From Streptomyces sp. H27-H1 (GTDB lineage: Bacteria > Actinomycetota > Actinomycetes > Streptomycetales > Streptomycetaceae), in assembly GCF_026627445.1 (NCBI RefSeq), contig NZ_JAPNLJ010000042.1, positions 1 to 62,883 of the forward strand: a stretch of DNA of 62,883 bases, read 5' to 3'. Made by a program: the position numbers and the translations under genes. This document shows, one piece after another, positions 56,491 to 62,883 of the stretch; the first letter of the stretch is position 1, and each line of letters opens with the position of its first letter. Below the pieces are notes generated by a model, which did not search any database, had not been told where the DNA came from, and worked only from the letters and a program-made list of their open reading frames with translations.

Positions 56491-56538
56491 GCACACCACC
56501 TTACGGAAGTGTGCACATTCCTGCCATCGAACAGGTTT

Positions 56539-56567
56539 CGTACGCGATACGTACGCTGAACGTACGC
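56539..56567. promoter_or_regulatory. Three CGTACGC repeats at 11-bp spacing
   Basis: CGTACGC at 56539, 56550 and 56561, on one helical face, between the divergent antitoxin and tap genes. TTGGTG (56570) and TAGAGT (56588) downstream could be the -35/-10 of tap. Confidence 0.6.
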
Positions 56568-56612
56568 ACTTGGTGCGGTTCATGGGGTAGAGTATGGATC
56601 AGGAGGTTTTCC

Positions 56613-58859
56613 ATGTCCGAGTTGTTCGACGCGGTCGACGCGCTGGTCGCGTCCCGCGCCACGCTCCCGCCACCGGCGGAGCGCAAGCGGCTGCGTGCCG
56701 CGCACGGCCTGACGATCGATGAGGTGGCAGGCGCGCTGAAGGTGCGCCGGGCCACGGTGTCCGGCTGGGAGTCCGGCAAGACCGAGCCCCGCCCGCCGGA
56801 GCGCGACGCCTACGCCCGGCTGTTGGAGCAGCTGGCGGAGCTCTACCCGGCCGCCCCGGTCGTGCCCGCCCCTGACGCTGCGGTGCCAGCCACGTTCGCC
56901 GCCGCTCCCGCTCCGGCGGAAGCGCCGCCTCTGTCCACAGGCCCGGCGCCCGAGGCTGCGGTCATGACTTCAACCGAGAACACCACCACCACCACCACCA
57001 CCGCTCCCGTCGCCGCTGCTCCGGCAGCCGCGCCGCGTCCGGCGCGCACCACCGGGCCGACGTCGACGTCACGGCCGCCGGGCGCGAAGAAGGCGGCCCC
57101 GGCCGCGACCACCGCGGGCGAGATGGACCCGCGGTTCGAGAACGGTCCGCTGGCGGTCGTCGACGTCGAGGACGGCAAGGTGCTGGCGTACTGCGTCGGC
57201 GGCTTGGTCCTGGACGTGCCCGCCAAGAGCTTGCCGTCCCTGGTGGACTGGACGCTCAAGGAGGCGAAGCTCGGTCAGCCGAAGCTGTCCGGCCCGGGAC
57301 GGCCCGCCGACCCGCTGCTCGTGCTCACCCAGGCCGCGCTGGAGCGCTACGGCCTGCCCGTCGCCCTCACGGAGGAGGAGCGGATCGCCGGGCGGATCCC
57401 GGAGGGCCACAAGGTCGCCAAGCAGCTGACCCGCGCCGACTGGCAGCTGACGAAGCGCGGGTTCGGGCCGTGGGCGCGGATCTACCGCCCCGCGAAGGGC
57501 TCGGACCGGCAGTGCGTCCAGCTGTGCATCCCGTCGTGGAACGCGCTGGACGTCCGGTTCTGGGGCCCCGCCGGGCAGCTGCCGCCGCCGGAGCTCGCCC
57601 GCGTCCTGGGCGTCTATGCGTCGAGGGTGATGACGCCGCGCGGCTCCACCGCTGTCACCGGCCTTGAGCTGATGACCGCCCTGCACCCGCCGACCCACGC
57701 CGTACGCGATGAGGAGACCGGCGAACTGCGGCGGGCCGACGGCAAGACGCCCGGCTCGCTGGGCGTGGACCCGGTGGACTGCGCGCCGTGCGAGGCCCCC
57801 GACGGACACCCGCTCCTGGCAGACGTGCCGCGCTTCCACGTGCGGGGGCCAGGGGAGAAGCTGTTCGAGGAGGCATACGACTGGGCGCGGCCGATGACCG
57901 ACGACGAGTGCATGCGCTCCCACCTGGTGGGCCTGGACGTGAACATGGCGTTCGCCGCCGGGGCGAACGGGTTGGTCGTCGGCCTCGGTGAGGCGACGCA
58001 CGTCAAGAACCCCGTGTTCGACCCGAAGCTGCCCGGCTCGTGGCTGGTCGACCTGTCCCACGTCGATCTGTCGAGGGTGAAGGCCGGCAAGGAGTGGGCG
58101 GAGCTGGACGGCGCGCTGCTGCCCTCCCCGTTCACGCCGAAGGGCGACCGCCCGACGGGCCCGGCCTGGTACGCGACGCCGACCGTCGCCTACGCGGCGG
58201 AGCTCGGGTACGACGTGACGCCGACCGAGGCATACGTGCGGTACGAGAGCGGCCGCTACCTGGACGGCTGGTACAGCCGGCTGCGCGACGCCTACCTGAC
58301 CACGATGGCCGACCTCGGCGTCGACGCCGACCTCGCCCCGCAGGACTTCCTGGCGGCGATGGACGGCTACAAGAGCCGCGACCCGGAGATGGCCATCGTC
58401 GTCGGGGCGGTCAAGGCGACCGTGAAGGGGGGCTTGGGGAAGCTGCGCGAGCGGCCCCGCGGCGAGGGCTGGACGTCCGGCGAGCCGTGGCGGGCCCTGT
58501 CCCGCCCGACGTGGCGGCCCGACATCCGCGCGGCGGTCATCTCCCGCACCCGGATCAACCTCCACCGCAAGATCGTCAAGCACGCGGCGTTCACCGGGCA
58601 GTACCCGGTCGCGATCCTCTCCGACTGCGTCGTCTACGCCGCCGACGGACCGAGCCCGCTGGACTTTCTGCCCTACCGCGAGGGCAAGCCGCTGCCGGGC
58701 GGCTTCAAGCTCGGGGTCAACCCCGGCCTGGTCAAGCACGAGGGCACGCAGACCACGCTGTGGGGAGAGGGAGCCCGGGAGCAGTTCAACGCCCCCGAGC
58801 TCAACCTCGCCCGGTACATCAAGGACGGCACCGTCACCGACAAGGACAACGGGGAGTAG
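56613..58859 (+). CDS. tap: Telomere-associated protein Tap
   Basis: A 748-residue Tap. The HTH is at residues 25-75 (LRAAHGLTIDEVAGALKVRR, SGWESGKTEP). An Ala/Pro/Thr linker (about 85-175, including a Thr run) follows, then the conserved Tap body: GPLAVVDVEDGKVLAYCVGG, LTRADWQLTKRGFGPWARIY, VHLVGLDVNMAFAAG-like region at about 435, and FLPYREGKPLPGGFKLGVNP near the end. In Streptomyces Tap binds the telomere 3' overhang and recruits Tpg to prime end patching. AGGAGGT precedes ATG 56613. It is cotranscribed with tpg nine bases on. A replication-gene element and in-frame ATG (Met118, 56964) lie inside the linker. Confidence 0.93.
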   Translation: MSELFDAVDALVASRATLPPPAERKRLRAAHGLTIDEVAGALKVRRATVSGWESGKTEPRPPERDAYARLLEQLAELYPAAPVVPAPDAAVPATFAAAPAPAEAPPLSTGPAPEAAVMTSTENTTTTTTTAPVAAAPAAAPRPARTTGPTSTSRPPGAKKAAPAATTAGEMDPRFENGPLAVVDVEDGKVLAYCVGGLVLDVPAKSLPSLVDWTLKEAKLGQPKLSGPGRPADPLLVLTQAALERYGLPVALTEEERIAGRIPEGHKVAKQLTRADWQLTKRGFGPWARIYRPAKGSDRQCVQLCIPSWNALDVRFWGPAGQLPPPELARVLGVYASRVMTPRGSTAVTGLELMTALHPPTHAVRDEETGELRRADGKTPGSLGVDPVDCAPCEAPDGHPLLADVPRFHVRGPGEKLFEEAYDWARPMTDDECMRSHLVGLDVNMAFAAGANGLVVGLGEATHVKNPVFDPKLPGSWLVDLSHVDLSRVKAGKEWAELDGALLPSPFTPKGDRPTGPAWYATPTVAYAAELGYDVTPTEAYVRYESGRYLDGWYSRLRDAYLTTMADLGVDADLAPQDFLAAMDGYKSRDPEMAIVVGAVKATVKGGLGKLRERPRGEGWTSGEPWRALSRPTWRPDIRAAVISRTRINLHRKIVKHAAFTGQYPVAILSDCVVYAADGPSPLDFLPYREGKPLPGGFKLGVNPGLVKHEGTQTTLWGEGAREQFNAPELNLARYIKDGTVTDKDNGE
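56931..56967 (+). promoter_or_regulatory. CTGTCCACAGG element inside tap
   Basis: CTGTCCACAGG, four bases, GCGCCCGA, ten bases, ATGA, as at 41566 and 61796. Here the ATG (56964) is in frame with tap and would start a Tap lacking the HTH. Confidence 0.6.
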
Positions 58860-58867
58860 GGAGCGGC

Positions 58868-59431
58868 ATGAACAAGGAGTTCGGGGACGGCCTCAACCAG
58901 GCGGTGCAGAAGGCGTTCACCCGCCCGGCACCGAAGAACGCGGGCCCGCAGATGCGGTACCTGGTCAAGCAGCTCGGCGGCACGAAAGCGGTCGCCCAGA
59001 TGCTGCGCATCTCCCAGCGCACCGTGGAGCGGTACGTGAAGGACCAGATCAAAAAGCCGCGTCCGGACCTGGCCGCGCGCCTGGAGCGCGAGGTGAAGGC
59101 CCGGTGGCAGCCCCAGATCAGGGCCAAGGCGAAGGAGAAGGCGGCGACCACCGGCGGCATCGTCATCGACGTCCACGCCCGCCTCGGCTACGCCGGAGCG
59201 TCGATGGACTCCACCGACGAGGACCGCGAACGCCACCTCACCGTCGCGCTCCCGCCCCAGTACGCGGCCCGCCTGTTCGACGCCCAGGAGCAGGGGGCCA
59301 GCGAGGACCGGCTGCGCGAGCTCACCGCCGAAGCGCTCAAGGAGGTGTACTTCCAGGACAGCGGGCGCCGCGCCGGCTCCCTCCAGGAGGTCCAGATCAA
59401 CGACGTACTGAACCTGGGTTTCCAGCTGTAG
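58868..59431 (+). CDS. tpg: Terminal protein Tpg
   Basis: A 187-residue Tpg, the usual length (about 184). An HTH region at 34-60 (KQLGGTKAVAQMLRISQRTV) is followed by RWQPQIRAKAKEKAATTGG and the GYAGASMDSTDEDRERHLTV region where the DNA-linked residue lies in characterised Tpg proteins (reported near Thr114; Thr116 is the nearest Thr here). LPPQYAARLFDAQEQG and VYFQDSGRRAGSLQEVQIND complete the family signature. It primes telomere patching and remains covalently attached to the 5' ends. GGGAG precedes the ATG; tap is 8 bases upstream. Confidence 0.93.
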   Translation: MNKEFGDGLNQAVQKAFTRPAPKNAGPQMRYLVKQLGGTKAVAQMLRISQRTVERYVKDQIKKPRPDLAARLEREVKARWQPQIRAKAKEKAATTGGIVIDVHARLGYAGASMDSTDEDRERHLTVALPPQYAARLFDAQEQGASEDRLRELTAEALKEVYFQDSGRRAGSLQEVQINDVLNLGFQL

Positions 59432-59451
59432 AGACCGCGCCCCGAACAGCC

Positions 59452-59484
59452 CGTGAGCCCCGGACCCTTGGTCCGGGGCTCACG
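59452..59484 (+). terminator. Terminator of tap-tpg operon
   Basis: Perfect 15-bp stem CGTGAGCCCCGGACC / GGTCCGGGGCTCACG with a 3-nt loop, 20 bases behind tpg. Confidence 0.88.
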
Positions 59485-59673
59485 GCGTGCCGGGGCAGCC
59501 GAGGTTCGTCAACGTCAACGGCGGGCTGCAGCGCACTCGCACGATCGGGCGAAAACCCGCAGGCGCACGGAGCCGCTGCTCCTGGCCGCCGCGGAGCGCC
59601 GCCATGCTGAGCACCACCACCCGACTTCAGCGGAAGGCTCCCTGGTGAGCAGCAAGAACCGGCGCGAGCTGAC

Positions 59674-60288
59674 GTGAGCCGAGCTGTTGCGCCGGCCGTA
59701 CGGGAGAAGGCCCGCACCCGTACCTGTCCCGACTGCCAGGCCGCGCCGGGGGAGAAGTGCGCGCCGGACCGGGCCGGACGCTCTCAACTGCATCAGGGCC
59801 GGATCCAGGACGCCCGGCGCGCGATGACGCCCCTGCCGCCGTTCCGGATCCTGCCGCCGGGCACGGACCAGGACCGAAGGTTCATGGAGCTCGATCCCGA
59901 CTCCGTCGACACCCTGGTGGTGTCCTGGCACCAGGACCTGCTCCCGGAGCTGCACACCTCCCCGTACGAGGCCACCGCTCTGCTGCGGCTGGCCCTGAAA
60001 CAGGCGGAGCTGCACCGGCCCGGGGGGCCGCCGGAGATCAGGAACTTCCAGCTGGGCTTCCTGCTCGCGCCGTTGAACTTCCTGACGCCTGGCGAGTTCA
60101 TTGAAGCGGTGGACCGGCTCGAGGCCCGCGGCTTCGTCGAGCGGGTCGGCGACAGGGGTGTGTGGATCAACCCCGTGGCGGTCCGCGTCGTTGAGCGCCG
60201 GGACCTGCCCGCCCGCCTCCTGATGAAGTGGAACGCGGACAGAGTCGACTGGGCAGGCTCAGCGGCACCCGCCTTCCCTTCCGCCTGA
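59674..60288 (+). CDS. Zinc-finger hypothetical protein
   Basis: A 204-residue protein. The N-terminal CPDCQAAPGEKCAPDRAGRS then LHQGRIQDARR is the short zinc finger (CxxC-x6-C...H) often fused to phage or plasmid DNA-binding proteins. The rest is a helical domain (EATALLRLALKQAELHRPGG; FIEAVDRLEARGFVERVGDR). The GTG start overlaps the stop of a ten-codon frame (GTGA). Function unknown. Confidence 0.65.
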   Translation: MSRAVAPAVREKARTRTCPDCQAAPGEKCAPDRAGRSQLHQGRIQDARRAMTPLPPFRILPPGTDQDRRFMELDPDSVDTLVVSWHQDLLPELHTSPYEATALLRLALKQAELHRPGGPPEIRNFQLGFLLAPLNFLTPGEFIEAVDRLEARGFVERVGDRGVWINPVAVRVVERRDLPARLLMKWNADRVDWAGSAAPAFPSA

Positions 60289-60430
60289 TCGCCCGTGGCA
60301 GCGCACACAGCAACTGCCGGGGCTGGGGGGACTCATCCGTCTGGCCCACATTGCGCGTCGGCCGGGCCCGTCGGCTCGTTGGACGGCAACGGACGGGCCA
60401 CTCAGGCCCGGGGAGCCAAGGAGCGCCGGC

Positions 60431-60969
60431 ATGGCCGTGAGCCGTACCCGGAAAAAGAAGAACCAGAGCCGCAAGCCGCCGGAGTGGGTGGGCAACACGA
60501 TGGTCTGCATGGGGCCGAAGCCGCCGCGGCCGGCGGCCCCTCGCGTAAGGGCCTGGCAGCGGGACACCGGGCGGCGGAAGACGACCGTGTCTGGTTCGAC
60601 AAGCATCCGGGTGTCTCGGTACGGGTGCGCGAGGCACTGCCGGGCGAGCACGACGAACACCTGATCACTCACGGCCAGGAACCGCTGGGACCGGACCAGA
60701 GGTTGGCCGTGGTGGTCCTCCAGGCGGCGCCGGGACGCCGCATCAGGGTGCCCTTCGGCGTGGTCCTCCCCGACACTCCGGGCGCGCCGCTCACTCCTCA
60801 GCAACTGAAGGACGTGCAGGTCGCCTGGGAGAACAGCGATCAGACGGCTCTGGTCACCAACGCGAAGGGCCAGAGGGTCGACGCTCTCGCCGCGCTCCGC
60901 AGCGCCCTGGACACGTTGCCCCCGCAGGCCACCCCCGAGAGCAGCCTCACGGTCGCGGCCGGCCCGTAG
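60431..60969 (+). pseudogene. Frameshifted hypothetical gene
   Basis: From ATG 60431 (GGAGC upstream) the frame reads MAVSRTRKKKNQSRKPPEWV then GNTMVCMGPKPPRP and RAWQRDTGRRK, then becomes nonsense. A neighbouring frame picks up at about 60580 as DDRVWFDKHPGVSVRVREAL and continues well-formed to 60969 (LTPQQLKDVQVAWENSDQTA). Joined near 60580-60590 they make one sensible protein, so one base appears lost. Genuine decay, programmed shift or a sequencing error are not distinguishable here. Confidence 0.5.
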
Positions 60970-61020
60970 CCGGTCCAGCGCACAACCACCGTCCCAGCTG
61001 GCAGGCAGGCCGGGGCGGTG

Positions 61021-61404
61021 TCAGGGGCCGTACAGGCCGCCGGGCGCGGCCAGGAGCGTGCCGTCGGCCGCGCACGGCACGAGTTCGCGTGGCGCACGGT
61101 CGGGATCCGCCTCCCCGAAGTGGAAGGAGCAGCGCTGCGCCTTCCACCTCTCGGCATCCTCGTAGGACCGGCCGTCGTACACGACGGTCAGCTGCTCGCC
61201 GATCAGGACGACGACGTCGGGCAGAGTCACGCCCCACTCCAGGGGATCCGAGCAGCGTCTTCCGCGGGTGGTGCGGGCCACGCACTCCAGCAGGTGCGGG
61301 TCGTGCTCCTGGGAGCCCCAGAGTCGGTTGTCCAGCAGGACGTAGCGCTGGTCGGGGAATTCAGGTCGCAGGATTGCGGGGTGTCGCCGGGAGGGTGTGC
61401 TCAC
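61021..61404 (-). CDS. Hypothetical protein
   Basis: A 127-residue protein (GTG 61404). RYVLLDNRLWGSQEHDPHLL, CSDPLEWGVTLPDVVVLIGE and LTVVYDGRSYEDAERWKAQR look like a β-rich globular fold with four Cys. No family recognised and no clear ribosome-binding site; ATG 61431 is an alternative start. Divergent from the 61489 gene. Confidence 0.5.
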   Translation of the reverse strand: MSTPSRRHPAILRPEFPDQRYVLLDNRLWGSQEHDPHLLECVARTTRGRRCSDPLEWGVTLPDVVVLIGEQLTVVYDGRSYEDAERWKAQRCSFHFGEADPDRAPRELVPCAADGTLLAAPGGLYGP

Positions 61405-61488
61405 ACCGTGGTCAACGCCCGCGCCCAGCATCCGTACCGCGTGCACGGTGAACTTCTCGCCGGTGGGGCGGCGACCTACGCTGAGGCG

Positions 61489-61776
61489 ATGGAGCTGAAT
61501 ACCCACGAGCGGGCCCTGCTGCACGCCGTTTCCCAGTCGCCTGCCCCGGCCGCGATGTCCACGTTCTTCCCCGACCTCACCCGGACTGTCCCGCCCGAGG
61601 TACACGCCCCCGACGACGACCCGGTCCGCATCGCCTGGACAGACGAGCAGTTCGCGCTCTACGGGGCGTCGGTCTCGCTGTGGCAGAAGAACCTGGTGCG
61701 GGTCGTCCACCCGGCGAACGGCGAGCGGCCGGACCTGGTCGAGGCCACGGACGAAGGACGCACCGCGCTGGCCTGA
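61489..61776 (+). CDS. Small hypothetical protein
   Basis: A 95-residue acidic protein beginning MELNTHERALLHAVSQSPAP with ITWTDEQFALYGASVSLWQK-like core (RIAWTDEQFALYGASVSLWQ) and an EATDEGRTAL end. Not recognised. It lies 52 bases upstream of the second tpg. Confidence 0.5.
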   Translation: MELNTHERALLHAVSQSPAPAAMSTFFPDLTRTVPPEVHAPDDDPVRIAWTDEQFALYGASVSLWQKNLVRVVHPANGERPDLVEATDEGRTALA

Positions 61777-61795
61777 GCGCCCAAACGCCCGGCCT

Positions 61796-61832
61796 CTGTC
61801 CACAGGTTCCGCGCCCGAGCATGCGGACATGA
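61796..61832 (+). promoter_or_regulatory. CTGTCCACAGG element before second tpg
   Basis: CTGTCCACAGG, four bases, GCGCCCGA, ten bases, then ATGA, where the ATG (61829) is the tpg start. Same geometry as at 41566 and 56931. No ribosome-binding site is visible between element and ATG. Confidence 0.65.
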
Positions 61833-62413
61833 CCCAAGAACACGAGCAGCCGGCCCCCGCGCGGAGCGTCCTGGACGCCCTGGCCCGCGCGGAACGCGCC
61901 ATCTTCACCCGGAAGATTCCGCAGTCCGCCAGGGCTAAAGTCGAATTCCTCCTCACGCGCACGAAGGCTTCGACCAAGGAGCTCGCCGAGCGCCTGAACA
62001 CCTCCCGGCGCACGGTGGAGCGCTACCGCGCCGGGAAGCTCAAGAAGCCACAGAAGAAGCTCCAGGAAGCCCTGGTGAGAGAGACTGAATCCGAGTGGCA
62101 ACCGCAGGTCAGGGCACAGGCGAGGGAGCGCGCGGCCACCTCCGGCGGGATGTGGGTGGAGTGCGAGGCGTACTTCGGGTTCACCGCGAACGGCAGCTCG
62201 GATGACGGCCGGGTGCGGTACATCAGCACACCGATCTCCCCCACGTACGTGGCCCAGATCCTCGCCGCCCGCGACGAGGGCAAGACCGAGGAAGACCTGC
62301 AACCCATTGTCGCGGAGGCCATAGCCGAGTCGTATTTCACAGACTGGGGCACGCGCGCAATCGGCTTGCGCGCCGATTTCACGTCAGTCGGATACATCAA
62401 ACTGTCGTTTTAG
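61829..62413 (+). CDS. tpg: Second, divergent Tpg-like terminal protein
   Basis: A 194-residue Tpg homologue. STKELAERLNTSRRTVERYR is the HTH, ESEWQPQVRAQARERAATSG matches the other Tpg closely, and YFGFTANGSSDDGRVRYIST corresponds to the priming-site region but has Ser in place of Thr. SPTYVAQILAARDEG and ESYFTDWGTRAIGLRADFTS complete the match. GC content is lower than for the main tpg (several AT-rich codons), suggesting a separate origin. No tap accompanies it. It may cap the ends alternatively or be specialised; inference. Confidence 0.85.
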   Translation: MTQEHEQPAPARSVLDALARAERAIFTRKIPQSARAKVEFLLTRTKASTKELAERLNTSRRTVERYRAGKLKKPQKKLQEALVRETESEWQPQVRAQARERAATSGGMWVECEAYFGFTANGSSDDGRVRYISTPISPTYVAQILAARDEGKTEEDLQPIVAEAIAESYFTDWGTRAIGLRADFTSVGYIKLSF

Positions 62414-62443
62414 GCGCGGCGAATACCCGCCTGCTATAAACCT

Positions 62444-62493
62444 GGGGTACGGCCCGCCGACGGAGCGCTCTGGCGGCGGGCCGTACCCCTTTT
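62444..62493 (+). terminator. Rho-independent-type terminator of second tpg
   Basis: Perfect 16-bp stem GGGGTACGGCCCGCCG with its complement, 14-nt loop, followed by TTTT at 62490-62493. Confidence 0.85.
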
Positions 62494-62518
62494 CCGCAAT
62501 GACAGCGAGGCCCCCCAG

Positions 62519-62800
62519 ATGGATACTCCCGCGCCCCGGCGACCGCGCAGCCCTCTCACCGGCGCCCCCGCGCCCGCACCGGTCGACTGGGCGAAGGTGG
62601 GCCGCAGCTCGGTGCGCCGCCGGGCCCGGGGCATGACGCACACGGAGGCTGCGGCCGCGCTCGAGGACGCCCGCTTCGAAGCCCGGCAGGACTCCCGGCA
62701 CGAGGACCTGGCCAACGATGAGCGCGGACCGGCCGAGCTCGCGGAGTGGGCGCGCATGTGCGACATGAGGTCGCTGACGATGAGAGGGGTTGGGCAGTGA
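62519..62800 (+). CDS. Small charged hypothetical protein
   Basis: A 93-residue protein starting behind GAGG. Pro-rich N-terminus, then VDWAKVGRSSVRRRARGMTH and a helical acidic C-terminal half (AAAALEDARFEARQDSRHED). Not recognised. The remaining 83 bases of the window show nothing. Confidence 0.55.
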   Translation: MDTPAPRRPRSPLTGAPAPAPVDWAKVGRSSVRRRARGMTHTEAAAALEDARFEARQDSRHEDLANDERGPAELAEWARMCDMRSLTMRGVGQ

Positions 62801-62883
62801 GACGCCAACTCCCTGACCTGTGACCGATGGTCGGTCCCCAGCCTCCAGGGCCGAGGAGCAATCCGAGGTCCCGAGCGGAGGTG

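Overview
The window is a 62.9 kb GC-rich stretch of a Streptomyces-type linear replicon, most likely a conjugative linear plasmid. It begins at, or a few bases outside, a telomere: the first 44 bases hold the nested palindromes of the archetypal Streptomyces telomere (palindrome at 10-22, then CACATCGC-TGC-GCGATGTG at 26-44). Further in lie a telomere-end DEAH helicase (1192-4029), a tap-tpg pair (56613-59431), a second tpg-like gene (61829-62413), a parA operon behind a palindrome array (14893-16828), and a candidate replication initiator with a DciA-like partner (41658-45112). I see no rRNA, tRNA, CRISPR array or transposase. The other telomere is not in the window.

Layout. 1-0.46 kb telomere; 0.46-4.1 kb subtelomeric gene and helicase; 4.2-8.9 kb leftward cluster (coiled-coil and membrane proteins, GNAT, protein kinase, three unknowns) diverging from an HTH regulator and an HD phosphohydrolase (9.0-10.7 kb); 10.7-12.6 kb a repeat-rich, nearly gene-free block with one orphan gene; 12.6-14.4 kb a leftward MobF (TrwC-type) relaxase without helicase domain; 14.9-16.9 kb par locus; 16.9-33.1 kb a very long leftward run of about 30 tightly packed, often ATGA/GTGA-overlapping genes. 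Its promoter-proximal end (25.7-33.1 kb) encodes an FtsK/SpoIIIE-like translocase, envelope and coiled-coil proteins and a DUF2637 membrane protein. Its distal end encodes small zinc-ribbon proteins plus Nudix, ASCH, GGDEF and RapZ-C domain proteins. 33.2-34.8 kb holds DUF5999, WhiB and an unknown; 35.1-40.7 kb is a regulatory/metabolic cassette (ABM monooxygenase, two XRE proteins, P-loop kinases, NAD-dependent dehydrogenase, HAD phosphatase, Tap-like HTH); 40.7-45.1 kb is the candidate origin with rep and dciA-like gene; 45.2-47.6 kb a GIY-YIG protein, a membrane protein and a toxin-antitoxin pair; 47.9-53.0 kb a leftward type IV secretion-like transfer operon (VirB6/TrbL-like protein, second FtsK-type ATPase, membrane proteins); 53.5-62.9 kb unknown genes, a RelE/Phd module, tap-tpg and the second tpg.

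How it may work together. Rep and the DciA-like protein would start replication internally at 41 kb. Tap and Tpg would patch the protein-capped telomeres, with the helicase near the end. ParA and its partner would segregate the plasmid, and two toxin-antitoxin pairs would stabilise it. The relaxase, two DNA-translocase ATPases and the membrane clusters would transfer it.

Most unusual observations: a 37-bp element beginning CTGTCCACAGG that lies exactly 33 bp before an ATG at three replication genes (rep leader peptide, inside tap, second tpg); a stand-alone paralogue of the Tap N-terminal HTH; an extreme density of GGTCCG/CGGACC hexamers in the 3' end of the DUF2637 gene; a perfect 29-bp inverted repeat built of GGTTACC units inside the transfer operon; a 31-33 bp iteron series beside the relaxase; and a shared C-terminal motif in two adjacent transfer-operon proteins. 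All assignments are from reading the sequence alone; family names are from recognised motifs, not database searches.
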